Source of the DNA: Proteobacteria bacterium SG_bin5
Lineage (GTDB): Bacteria; Pseudomonadota; Alphaproteobacteria; Sphingomonadales; Sphingomonadaceae
Assembly: GCA_002083475.1 (NCBI GenBank)
Contig: LWDI01000017.1
Span: 1 to 9,784, forward strand
Direction of reading: 5' to 3'
DNA length: 9,784 bases
In this document: positions 1 through 6,341 of the stretch, in pieces
Layout: every line of letters starts with the position of its first letter
How positions within the stretch are numbered: position 1 is the stretch's first letter
Notes under the pieces: model-generated
What the model saw: the letters and a program-made list of their open reading frames with translations, nothing else
Databases searched by the model: none
Told to the model about the DNA's origin: nothing
Translations under genes and position numbers: made by a program

Positions 1-278
1 TCGCGGCGGCCGGGGCGATCGCGGCGGCGGCGGTGCCGAGCGCGCTCGGGATCGGCGCGGCGGCGGGCGCGGTCGCGGGCTCGCTCAACGAGGCGCTGAT
101 GGCGCATGGTGTGAGCGAGGACGACGCGCGCTATTACGAGGGCCGGCTCGGCCAGGGCGGCGTGTTCGTTTCGGTCGACACGCGCGACGCCGGGATCGAC
201 GCGGAGACGACCGCCAGCATCTTGCACAGCTATGGCGGGCACAACGCCGGCCGGCAGAGCGCCGCGACCAGCTATTGA
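1..278 (+). CDS. C-terminal part of a Gly/Ala-rich protein resembling general-stress proteins (5' end outside window)
   Basis: The frame is open from the left edge (first full codon at 3) and ends at TGA 276-278, so about 91 C-terminal residues are visible. The first 25 or so residues are a small-residue Ala/Gly stretch (IAAAAVPSALGIGAAAGAVAG), which looks like a glycine-zipper or membrane-inserting segment. It is followed by a soluble tail containing GVSEDDARYYEGRLGQGGVF, then SVDTRDAG, and ends near HSYGGHNAGRQ. The pattern of a small-residue segment, then 'G-x-x-x-x-x-A-R-Y-Y-E-x-x-x-x-x-G-G-V', then a beta strand is one I associate with general-stress proteins of the YflT/17M type. The family assignment is from memory. 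An internal GTG at 33 exists, but the frame continues upstream, so the real start is probably outside the window. It converges on the histidine kinase, and a hairpin lies between them. The reading frame is secure; the function is tentative. Confidence 0.6.
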   Translation, partial: AAAGAIAAAAVPSALGIGAAAGAVAGSLNEALMAHGVSEDDARYYEGRLGQGGVFVSVDTRDAGIDAETTASILHSYGGHNAGRQSAATSY

Positions 279-284
279 GCCATC

Positions 285-314
285 CCGCCGGGGCGCGGCG
301 TGGCGCCCCGGCGG
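285..314. terminator. Perfect 12-bp inverted repeat between convergent genes, probable bidirectional terminator
   Basis: CCGCCGGGGCGC (285-296) is exactly complementary to GCGCCCCGGCGG (303-314), with a 6-nt loop GGCGTG. The right arm ends one base before the stop codon of the histidine kinase (315-317), and the left arm begins 6 bases after the stop of the plus-strand gene. There is no T-tract on either side, so it departs from the classic intrinsic terminator. Its position between two convergent stop codons suggests 3'-end formation or mRNA protection for both transcripts. Confidence 0.65.
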
Positions 315-1724
315 CTATTCGGCGAGCAGCCGCTCGGTGGGCACGCTGAGCGTCGCGACCAGCCCGCTCGGCGCCCAATCCTTATGGACCGTGCCGCGCA
401 GGCTGCGGCGCACGCTCTGCTCGATCAAGCGCGAGCCGAAGCCGCGCCCGGCGGGTGGAACCACGGTCGGGCCGCCGCTTTCCTGCCAGCGCAGCGTCAG
501 CCACTCGTCATCGGCGGTCCAGCCGATCCGCACGCGCCCCGCCGCGACCGAGAGCGCGCCATATTTGGTCGCGTTGGTCGCGAGTTCGTGGAGCACCAGC
601 GCGAATGCCTGCGCCGCCCCCGGCGCGAGCGCGACCGGCGGCCCGCTCGCGACGCAGCGATCGGGCGTCGCGCCCGCATAGGGTTCGAGTTCGCGCGCGA
701 CGATCGCGCCCAGATCGACACGCGTCCACCCCGCGTGCGCGAGCAGCGCATGCGCGCGGGCGAGCGCCTGCAGCCGGTTGCCGAGCGCCTCGCGATAGCC
801 CTCGATCGTATTCGCGCGGGTGAGGGTGGCGAGCGACTGGACGATGCTGAGCAGATTCTTCGCCCGGTGGTCGACCTCGCGCGCCAGCAATTTCTCGCGC
901 GCCTCGGCCTGTTTGCGCTCGGTGATGTCGATGATCGTGCCCAGAAAGCCGGTCACGTGGCGCGCCCCGTCGCGCAACGGGCGATAGGCGACGAGCCAGC
1001 TGGTTTCGGCGCCGGCGACGGCGTCCCAACCGGTGATCTCGATCCCGCCGATTTCCTCGCCCGCCAGCAAGCGCGGCTGGATCGCGCGCAATGCCGCGCA
1101 CGTCTCGGGCGGCAAAATCTCCTCGATCGCGCGGCCATAATGCGCCTCGGGCGGCAAGCCGTTGATCATCGCCAGGCGCGAGTTGATCCGCTTGAAGCGG
1201 AAATCGGTGTCGAACAACACGATGCCGAGCGGGGCTGCTTCATAGACCGCCGCCGCCTCATGCGTGCTTTCGAGCGCGCGCTCCTCGCTCTGGCGCAGCT
1301 TGCCCTCGATCAGCGAGGGATAATGGAGGCGCTGCACCGTGCCCTCCAATCGCACCGCCTGGCCCTGTTCGAACGTCACCGTGCCGGTCGCGTGCACCCA
1401 TTGTTCGGGGCCGCCATCGACCGGCCGCACGCGATATTGCGCCTCGTACATGCCCGGACCCTGGGGATCGAGCGCGGCGGCGACGCGCGCTTCGACCGCG
1501 GCGCGATCCTCGGGGTGGACCGCCGCGCACCAGCGGTCATAGGTCACCGGTTCGTCCTTGGCGAAGCCCCAGATGCGGTGGATCAGCGGATCCCAGTCGA
1601 TTCGCCCGCTGCGCACGTCATAACGATGGATGCCGATCCCACAGCGTTCGAGCAGTTCGGCGAGTGGCAGTCCCGCGCCATAAGGATTGGCGGACAGCAA
1701 GGCGGGGCGCCGCTTGTCGCTCAT
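315..1724 (-). CDS. Two-PAS sensor histidine kinase of the HWE class (soluble)
   Basis: This is a 469-residue protein that autophosphorylates on a histidine and passes phosphate to an unidentified response regulator. Residues about 28-133 form a PAS/PAC module (RYDVRSGRIDWDPLIHRIWGF). Residues about 155-273 form a second PAS/PAC ending IIDITERKQAEAR. The H-box is EVDHRAKNLLSIVQSL with His286; the N-box is LHELATNATKYGALS with Asn384; the WxE motif is W413-Q-E. A GFGSRLIEQ segment at 428-436 completes the ATPase. These are features of the HWE kinases common in alphaproteobacteria, some of which feed the general stress response. No signal peptide or membrane segment is visible, so it should be cytosolic. 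Neither PAS carries the LOV NCRFLQ motif, so blue-light sensing is not supported. The frame extends upstream to 1937, but ATG 1724 fits a start with AGGGA 7 nt upstream. It lies 82 nt after eda on the same strand and may be co-transcribed. The signal and partner are unknown. Confidence 0.9.
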   Translation of the reverse strand: MSDKRRPALLSANPYGAGLPLAELLERCGIGIHRYDVRSGRIDWDPLIHRIWGFAKDEPVTYDRWCAAVHPEDRAAVEARVAAALDPQGPGMYEAQYRVRPVDGGPEQWVHATGTVTFEQGQAVRLEGTVQRLHYPSLIEGKLRQSEERALESTHEAAAVYEAAPLGIVLFDTDFRFKRINSRLAMINGLPPEAHYGRAIEEILPPETCAALRAIQPRLLAGEEIGGIEITGWDAVAGAETSWLVAYRPLRDGARHVTGFLGTIIDITERKQAEAREKLLAREVDHRAKNLLSIVQSLATLTRANTIEGYREALGNRLQALARAHALLAHAGWTRVDLGAIVARELEPYAGATPDRCVASGPPVALAPGAAQAFALVLHELATNATKYGALSVAAGRVRIGWTADDEWLTLRWQESGGPTVVPPAGRGFGSRLIEQSVRRSLRGTVHKDWAPSGLVATLSVPTERLLAE

Positions 1725-1731
1725 CGTCACG

Positions 1732-1736
1732 TCCCT
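1732..1736 (-). promoter_or_regulatory. Ribosome binding site deciding the histidine kinase start
   Basis: On the minus strand AGGGA lies 7 nt before ATG 1724. It favours this start over the in-frame start at 1937, which would place 71 low-complexity Arg/Ala/Pro residues in front of the PAS domain and overlap the 3' end of eda. Confidence 0.6.
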
Positions 1737-1806
1737 GTTCCGCCCCCGCGGTCGCCTCGTCCCTAACAGCTTGTTTCGCCGCCACCAAGAGCTTGCGTGA
1801 AGGCGA

Positions 1807-2421
1807 TCAGCCGAGCGCGGCGCGCGGGAAAGCGGCGGCGGCGCGGGCGTCGCGTTCGATCTCATCGGGCGCGCCCTTGCCGAGCCAGGTGCCGCCGACG
1901 CAGAGCACCGCCGGCTGCGCGAGATAATCGGCGGCATTCTCGCGCGTGATTCCCCCCGTTGGGCAGAAGCGCGCTTCGTAAAAAGGCGCGGCGAGGCTTT
2001 TGAGCGCCTTCACCCCGCCCGAGGCTTCGGCGGGGAAGAATTTGAAGTGCCTGAGCCCCAGCGCATAGCCGCGCATCAGATCGCCCGCCGTCGCGACGCC
2101 CGGGAGGAAGGGCACGCCGCTCGCGATGATCGGCTCGGCGAGCGCTTCGGTGAGGCCGGGGGCGACGATGAATTCGGCGCCGGCGGCCATTGCCTGATCG
2201 AACTGATTATGGCCGACGACGGTGCCCGCGCCGACGATCGCGCCCGGCACCTGCTTCATCGCCGCGATCGCATCGAGCGCGGCCGGGGTGCGCAGCGTCA
2301 CCTCCAGCACCCGCAAGCCGCCCGCGACCAGCGCCTCGGCGAGCGGGCGGGCGGTGGCGGCGTCCTCGATCACCAGCACCGGGATCACCGGGCTGGTGCG
2401 CATGATCTGCTCGATCGTCAT
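1807..2421 (-). CDS. eda: 2-dehydro-3-deoxy-6-phosphogluconate (KDPG) aldolase
   Basis: This is the last enzyme of the ED pathway. It splits KDPG into pyruvate and glyceraldehyde-3-phosphate in the cytoplasm through a Schiff-base lysine. The product is 204 residues, normal for this class I aldolase family, which forms trimers of TIM barrels. The motif LEVTLRT carries the general base Glu40. GAGTV lies at about 65-69, FIVAPGL at about 84-90, and RHFKFFPAE holds the Schiff-base Lys127. The phosphate-binding end of the barrel includes CPTGGI near 153-158 and CVGGTWL near 174-180. Its ATG shares four bases with the glk stop codon (ATGA at 2418-2421), so translation is probably coupled to glucokinase. 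The frame stays open far upstream through glk to 3492, but that is a shadow reading: the conserved protein starts at MTIEQIM. The histidine kinase follows after 82 nt. The identification is firm. Confidence 0.97.
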   Translation of the reverse strand: MTIEQIMRTSPVIPVLVIEDAATARPLAEALVAGGLRVLEVTLRTPAALDAIAAMKQVPGAIVGAGTVVGHNQFDQAMAAGAEFIVAPGLTEALAEPIIASGVPFLPGVATAGDLMRGYALGLRHFKFFPAEASGGVKALKSLAAPFYEARFCPTGGITRENAADYLAQPAVLCVGGTWLGKGAPDEIERDARAAAAFPRAALG

Positions 2422-3383
2422 TGGGCATGCTCCTGGGCGAAGGCGGCGGCGGCGCCGAACAGGCCGGGTTGGGGGTGAGTGACGAGCTTGACGGGGATGT
2501 CTTCCATCAGCGAGCGGAAACGCCCCTTGGCGGCGAAACGCTCGCTGAAGCCCGAGCGCGCGAGATGGTCCTTGAGCCTGAGCCCGAGCCCGCCGGCGAT
2601 CACCACGCCTTTCGCCCCTTGCGCGAGCGCGAGATCGCCCGCGACCGCGCCCAGGCTCAGGCAGAACCGGTCCAGCGCGGCGAGCGCCAGGCTGTCGCTG
2701 CCTTCGAGCGCCATCGTCCAGATCGCCTTGTCGTCGAGCCGCGGCACCGCGCGCCCCTCGATCTCGGCGAGCGTTTCGTAGATCGCGATGATGCCGGGGC
2801 CGGCGCAGATCCGCTCGGCCGAGACGCGCGTATAGGTTTTGCGGAGGCGCTTGAGCATCGCGTCCTCGAGCCCGTCGAGCGGGGCGAAATCCATATGCCC
2901 GCCCTCGGTCTCGATCACCTGATAGCCGCGCGGTCCCCGGTGGACGAGCGCGACGCCGAGCCCGGTGCCCGGGCCGCAGACGGTGAGGCTGCCTTGCGCG
3001 GGGAGCGGCGCGTCGGGGCCGCAGAGATGCTCGAAATGCTCGGGGCCGAGCTGCGCGACCGCATGGCCGACCGCGCCGAAATCGTTGATCAGCACGAAAT
3101 CGTCGACGTCGAGCCGTTCGCGCACCAGCGCCGGCCGGATGATCCAGGGATTGTTGGTGAGCTTGATGAGCTCGCCGCCGACCGGCGAGGCAACCGCGAT
3201 CGCGGCGGCGCGGGGGAGCGGGCCGGCCTGCGCGCCGAACGCCTGCCAGGCGGTCTGGAGGCTCGCATATTCGGCGGTCTTGAGCGTGACTGGTTTGCCC
3301 AGCGCGATGACCCGCCCGCCCGCCACGTCGGCCAGCGCGAAACGGGCATGGGTGCCCCCGATATCGACCGTGACGAGATTCAC
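2418..3383 (-). CDS. glk: Glucokinase (bacterial Glk, ROK-unlike type)
   Basis: It phosphorylates cytosolic glucose with ATP to glucose-6-phosphate, feeding Zwf. The product is 321 residues, as expected for the E. coli-type Glk family of the actin-like ATPase fold. The phosphate-1 loop is DIGGTHARFAL (7-17). The glucose-binding segment LTNNPW is at 75-80. The catalytic aspartate is Asp101 in LINDFGAVGH. The second phosphate region is GPGTGLGVA (137-145), followed by the ETEGGHMDFAP sugar-contact motif (158-168), then AGPGII, and an adenosine-side VIAGGLGLR. The start is GTG 3383, because two purine-rich SD blocks lie just upstream; an ATG-initiated frame from 3434 adds 17 unconserved residues. 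Its stop overlaps the eda ATG by four bases. A 252-nt gap filled with palindromic repeats separates it from edd, so its expression may differ from that of the genes upstream. The identification is firm. Confidence 0.97.
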   Translation of the reverse strand: MNLVTVDIGGTHARFALADVAGGRVIALGKPVTLKTAEYASLQTAWQAFGAQAGPLPRAAAIAVASPVGGELIKLTNNPWIIRPALVRERLDVDDFVLINDFGAVGHAVAQLGPEHFEHLCGPDAPLPAQGSLTVCGPGTGLGVALVHRGPRGYQVIETEGGHMDFAPLDGLEDAMLKRLRKTYTRVSAERICAGPGIIAIYETLAEIEGRAVPRLDDKAIWTMALEGSDSLALAALDRFCLSLGAVAGDLALAQGAKGVVIAGGLGLRLKDHLARSGFSERFAAKGRFRSLMEDIPVKLVTHPQPGLFGAAAAFAQEHAQ

Positions 3384-3388
3384 TTTTG

Positions 3389-3400
3389 CTCCCTCTCCTT
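3389..3400 (-). promoter_or_regulatory. Strong double Shine-Dalgarno sequence of glk
   Basis: The minus strand reads AAGGAGAGGGAG followed by CAAAA and then GTG 3383. AGGGAG lies 5 nt and AAGGAG 11 nt before the codon. No such signal precedes the upstream in-frame start at 3434. This site decides the GTG start and suggests that glk starts translation on its own rather than by coupling to edd. Confidence 0.7.
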
Positions 3401-3426
3401 CGATCGCATGTCGCGCCCCGGGCCAC

Positions 3427-3565
3427 CCCCTCACCCAACCCTCTCCCCAAGGGGGAGAGGGCTATGCTCAGGCTATCGCCCCCGCTCCCCAAGGGGGAGA
3501 AGGCACCGCGATCCCCAGTTCATCACTCCCTCTCCCGCGTGCGGGAGAGGGTTGGGGTGAGGGGG
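3427..3565. repeat. Composite palindromic repeat (REP/BIME-like), units A, B and C, between edd and glk
   Basis: Unit A has a perfect 10-bp stem, CCCTCTCCCC (3439-3448) with GGGGAGAGGG (3452-3461). Unit B has CTCCCC (3485-3490) with GGGGAG (3494-3499). Unit C has an 11-bp stem, CCCTCTCCCGC (3528-3538) with GCGGGAGAGGG (3541-3551). The flanks of A and C are also complementary: CCCTCACCCAACCC before A matches GGGTTGGGGTGAGGG after C apart from one extra G. The whole 139 nt is therefore a large inverted repeat with small hairpins inside it. This is the architecture of paired REP elements. I recall similar units as common intergenic repeats in proteobacteria. Confidence 0.8.
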
Positions 3566-3591
3566 CTTCACGCGCGGCGCTTCGATGCTTT

Positions 3592-3634
3592 ACCCTCACC
3601 CAACCCGCTCCCGCACGCCGGAGAGGGGCTTTAT
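3592..3634. repeat. Degenerate REP-like unit D directly after the edd stop codon
   Basis: It begins with ACCCTCACCCAACCC, in the same orientation as unit A at 3427, and continues through CGCTCCCGCACGCCGGAGAGGGG. The stem is imperfect, with mismatches in the CTCC/GGAG arms. It ends one or two bases before the edd stop codon (3636-3638). Sitting at the very 3' end of edd, it could form a stabilising 3' hairpin on the zwf/pgl/edd side of the mRNA. Confidence 0.6.
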
Positions 3635-3635
3635 C

Positions 3636-5450
3636 TCACACCCCCATCGCCGCGAGCAGCGGCGAGGCGCCCGCTTCGGCCTCGTCCGCGCGCTCGCGGA
3701 ACAGCGCGAACAGCTCGCGGCCGGTGCCCGTCTGGTCGTGCGGGCACCGCGCGAGCGGGCGCGCGGCCCATTCGGCGGCATCGACCTTCGCCTCGAGCAC
3801 CCCGGCCTCGGCATCCAAGCGGATCACGTCGCCGTCGCGCACCCGCGCCAGCGGGCCGCCGCCGAGCGCCTCGGGCGAGCAATGGATCGCGCTCGGCACT
3901 TTGCCCGACGCGCCCGACATGCGCCCATCGGTGACGAGCGCCACGCGGAAGCCCCGGTTCTGCAGCACGCCGAGCACGGGGGTCAGCTTGTGCAGCTCGG
4001 GCATGCCGTTGGCGCGCGGCCCCTGGAAGCGCACGACCACGATCACGTCGCGCTCCAGCTCGCCCGCCTTGAACGCCTGCTGCACTTGGAGCTGATCGTC
4101 GAACACCCGCGCCGGCGCCTCGATCACCCAGCGCTCGCGCTCGACCGCCGAGACCTTGATGCAGGCGCGCCCCAAATTGCCGGTGAGGATGCGGAAGCCT
4201 CCCTCGGGCGAAAAGGGGCTGCTCGCCGGGCGGACGATATTCTCGTCGCGGCTGGGGCCGGGATCGCGCCAGACGATCGCGTCGCCCTCCAGCTCGGGGC
4301 GGCGCGCATAGGCGCCCAGATCATCGTCCGAGACCGTCAGCAGATCGCGGTGGAGCAGCCCCGCGCCGAGCAACTCGCGCACGATATAAGCGACGCCGCC
4401 CGCCGCCTCGAACTGGTTCACGTCCGCCGAGCCATTGGGATAGACCCGCGCCAAGAGCGGCACCACGCGCGACAGGCGATCGAAATCCTCCCAATCGATC
4501 ACGATCCCCGCCGCGCGCGCGATCGCCGGCAGATGGATCAAGTGATTGGTCGAGCCGCCGGTCGCGAGCAGGCCGATCGCGGCGTTGACGATCGCTTTCT
4601 CGTCCACGCAGTGGCCCAGCGGGCGATAATCCTGGCCCTTCCAGCTGATCTCGGCCAGCCGGTGGACGGCTGCGCGGGTCAGCTCCTGGCGCAGCTTGGT
4701 GCCCGGATTGACGAAAGCGGCGCCGGGGATGTGGAGCCCCATCAGCTCCATCATCATCTGGTTCGAATTGGCCGTGCCGTAAAAAGTGCAAGTGCCCTTG
4801 GAGTGATAAGCGGCGATCTCGGCGTCGAGCAATTCTTCCTTGCCGACTTTGCCTTCCGCATAGGCTTCGCGGACCTTGGCCTTGTCCTTGTTGGGCAGGC
4901 CCGAGGGCATCGGCCCGCCGGGCACCAGGATCATCGGCAAATGGCCGAAGCGCAACGCGCCGATCAGCAGCCCCGGCACGATCTTGTCGCAAATGCCGAG
5001 CAAGGCCGCGCTTTCGAACATGCCGTGGCTGAGCGCGATCGCGGTCGACAGCGCGATGGTGTCGCGACTGAACAGCGACAATTCCATGCCCGGGTAACCT
5101 TGCGTCACCCCGTCGCACATCGCCGGCACGCCGCCCGCGACCTGCGCCGTCGCGCCGACTTCGCGCGCGAAGACCTTCATCTGCTCGGGGTAGCGATAGT
5201 AAGTCGCATGCGCCGAGAGCATGTCGTTATAGGCGGTGACGATGCCGATGTTCACCGCGCCGGCGCGCATCGTGTCGCGATCTTCCTCGGTGCCGGCATA
5301 GCCGTGCGCCAGGTTCGCGCAGCCGAGCTTGGGTCGGTCGATCCCCTGGTCGCGCTCGCGCTCGATCAGCGCGAGATAGGCGGCGCGGGTGGGGCGCGAG
5401 CGTTCGATCACGCGATCGGTGACGGCGGCGATGGCGGGGTGCAGCGGCAT
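3636..5450 (-). CDS. edd: 6-phosphogluconate dehydratase
   Basis: It removes water from 6-phosphogluconate to give KDPG, the step that defines the ED pathway. It is an iron-sulfur enzyme of the IlvD/Edd family in the cytoplasm. The product is 604 residues, the usual length. The first family signature CDKIVPGLLIG sits at 154-164. The second, LVTDGRMSGASGKVPSAIH, sits at 505-523. Candidate cluster and metal cysteines are Cys112 (MCDGVTQG), Cys154 and Cys221 (GTCTFYGTANSNQ). The ATG at 5450 shares one base with the pgl stop codon (TGATG), and GGAG lies 6 nt upstream inside the end of pgl. A TTG four codons earlier (5462) is also in frame but has less support. 6-phosphogluconate handling by Edd rather than IlvD dihydroxy-acid dehydratase is supported by the neighbours zwf, pgl, glk and eda. 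A 626-residue open frame on the opposite strand is a compositional shadow. The identification is firm. Confidence 0.97.
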   Translation of the reverse strand: MPLHPAIAAVTDRVIERSRPTRAAYLALIERERDQGIDRPKLGCANLAHGYAGTEEDRDTMRAGAVNIGIVTAYNDMLSAHATYYRYPEQMKVFAREVGATAQVAGGVPAMCDGVTQGYPGMELSLFSRDTIALSTAIALSHGMFESAALLGICDKIVPGLLIGALRFGHLPMILVPGGPMPSGLPNKDKAKVREAYAEGKVGKEELLDAEIAAYHSKGTCTFYGTANSNQMMMELMGLHIPGAAFVNPGTKLRQELTRAAVHRLAEISWKGQDYRPLGHCVDEKAIVNAAIGLLATGGSTNHLIHLPAIARAAGIVIDWEDFDRLSRVVPLLARVYPNGSADVNQFEAAGGVAYIVRELLGAGLLHRDLLTVSDDDLGAYARRPELEGDAIVWRDPGPSRDENIVRPASSPFSPEGGFRILTGNLGRACIKVSAVERERWVIEAPARVFDDQLQVQQAFKAGELERDVIVVVRFQGPRANGMPELHKLTPVLGVLQNRGFRVALVTDGRMSGASGKVPSAIHCSPEALGGGPLARVRDGDVIRLDAEAGVLEAKVDAAEWAARPLARCPHDQTGTGRELFALFRERADEAEAGASPLLAAMGV

Positions 5451-6154
5451 CAGGCGCTCCAATGAATATCGACGGGCAGCTCGACATCGGCGAGCACCCG
5501 GCCGATCGGATAGGGAGAGGCGGCGCCTTCCTCGATCGCCGCTTCGATCACGTCGCGCTTGGCTTGGCCCGAAACCGCGATCATCAGCGCGCGCGACAGG
5601 CCGATGGCATGGGCGGTGAGGGTGACGCGCGCGACCGGGGCTTCGGGCGGCAGCGGATCGGGCATCACGCCGACCGCGCGGCGATCGCGCGGGCCGGCGA
5701 CCGCTTCGTCGAAATCGGGGCCGCGAAAGATCGAGGCGGTGTGGCCGTCATTGCCGACGCCGAGCAGGCAGAGATCGAGCGGCCAATGGACGTCGCGCAA
5801 CCGTGCATCGGCGGCGCGCCCGGCGGCCTTGTGGTCGCTCGCCGCCTCGCTGGTGATCGGCAGCACGCGCGCGCCCTTGGGCATGAAGACCTTGGCGATC
5901 GCGGTGACGTTCGACAGCGGATCGCCCATCGCGACCAGCCGATCGTCGGTCGGGATGATCGTCACCCGTTGCCAATCGAGCTTGGCGTCGGCGAGGCGGT
6001 CGTAAATGGGCAGCGGGGTCTTGCCGCCGGGCAGCGCGATCACCGCGTTGCCGCGCGCCTCGATCGCGCTTTCGATGATGAACTGCGCGTCTTGCGCCAC
6101 CGCGCAGGCCATTTGGGTGGCATTGTCATAATCCCACCATTCGATCTCGGTCAT
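5450..6154 (-). CDS. pgl: 6-phosphogluconolactonase (DevB/SOL type)
   Basis: It hydrolyses 6-phosphoglucono-1,5-lactone, the product of Zwf, to 6-phosphogluconate, the substrate of Edd. The product is 234 residues, normal for the NagB-like DevB/SOL family. ALPGGKTPLPIYDRL at about 40-54 forms the phosphate-binding loop. PTDDRLVAMGDPLSNV at about 68-83 is the family region often written DER; here it is DDR, a variant I recall from other alphaproteobacteria. LLGVGNDGHTASIF at about 130-143 holds the catalytic histidine region (His138). The start ATG 6154 has AGGAA 6 nt upstream. Its stop TGA overlaps the edd ATG by one base, which suggests coupled translation. Upstream it is cut off from zwf by a 187-nt repeat-filled gap, unusual in a set of genes that otherwise overlap, so it may have its own promoter or use read-through from zwf. 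The identification is firm. Confidence 0.95.
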   Translation of the reverse strand: MTEIEWWDYDNATQMACAVAQDAQFIIESAIEARGNAVIALPGGKTPLPIYDRLADAKLDWQRVTIIPTDDRLVAMGDPLSNVTAIAKVFMPKGARVLPITSEAASDHKAAGRAADARLRDVHWPLDLCLLGVGNDGHTASIFRGPDFDEAVAGPRDRRAVGVMPDPLPPEAPVARVTLTAHAIGLSRALMIAVSGQAKRDVIEAAIEEGAASPYPIGRVLADVELPVDIHWSA

Positions 6155-6160
6155 GCGTCG

Positions 6161-6165
6161 TTCCT
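6161..6165 (-). promoter_or_regulatory. Ribosome binding site of pgl
   Basis: AGGAA on the minus strand lies 6 nt before ATG 6154. It shows that pgl starts translation independently after the repeat cluster rather than by overlap with zwf. Confidence 0.6.
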
Positions 6166-6198
6166 ATCGTGCGAGCGCGGCGTGCTCATAATAACCAG

Positions 6199-6322
6199 TT
6201 CCTCCCCTGCAAGGGGAGGTGGCAGGGGCGCTAGCCCCTGACGGAGGGGTATCCTGAGCCGTTCGAGGGCGCTACCCCTCCACCACGCTTCGCGTGGTCC
6301 CCCTCCCCTTTCAGGGGAGGAG
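6199..6322. repeat. Paired inverted REP-like elements between zwf and pgl
   Basis: There are four short hairpins: CCTCCCCT/AGGGGAGG (6201-6208 with 6212-6219), CAGGGGC/GCCCCTG (6223-6229 with 6234-6240), ACCACGC/GCGTGGT (6282-6288 with 6292-6298) and CCTCCCCT/AGGGGAGG (6302-6309 with 6313-6320). The two halves face each other: GGAGGGGTA (6243-6251) is the exact complement of TACCCCTCC (6273-6281). The 21 bases between them (TCCTGAGCCGTTCGAGGGCGC) resemble another dispersed sphingomonad motif, as far as I recall. The cluster differs in sequence from the one between edd and glk, so two repeat families are present. On the minus strand it follows the zwf stop (6342-6344) by about 20 nt. Confidence 0.8.
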
Positions 6323-6341
6323 CTTTGGTGGACGGCACAGA

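Noticed and set aside
315..1724. LOV (blue-light) histidine kinase
   Set aside because: Neither PAS domain contains the flavin-binding NCRFLQ-like cysteine motif found in LOV-HWE kinases.
300..1766. Open frame of 488 codons on the plus strand opposite the histidine kinase
   Set aside because: Low-complexity Arg/Ala composition, no domain, and it starts inside the terminator-like hairpin. It is a compositional shadow of the kinase.
1725..1937. 71-residue N-terminal extension of the histidine kinase
   Set aside because: It is low-complexity, overlaps the end of eda and lacks an SD, whereas ATG 1724 has AGGGA 7 nt upstream.
2422..3492. Upstream extension of the eda reading frame through glk
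   Set aside because: The extension is an Arg-rich frame of the glk region with no homology I can recognise, while eda has a clear conserved start at ATG 2421 coupled to the glk stop.
3427..3634. CRISPR-like array
   Set aside because: The units are palindromic, alternate in orientation, vary in length and have no regular spacers, and there are no cas genes. They fit REP/BIME elements.
3585..5465. Open frame of 626 codons on the plus strand opposite edd
   Set aside because: It is Arg/Ala/His-rich with no recognisable domain, and mirrors edd, a certain gene, for its whole length. Long antisense frames are expected in GC-rich coding DNA.
6150..6210. EcfG-type (GGAAC-N16/17-CGTT) stress promoter before pgl
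   Set aside because: A GGAAC occurs at the end of the repeat, but no CGTT lies at the right distance.
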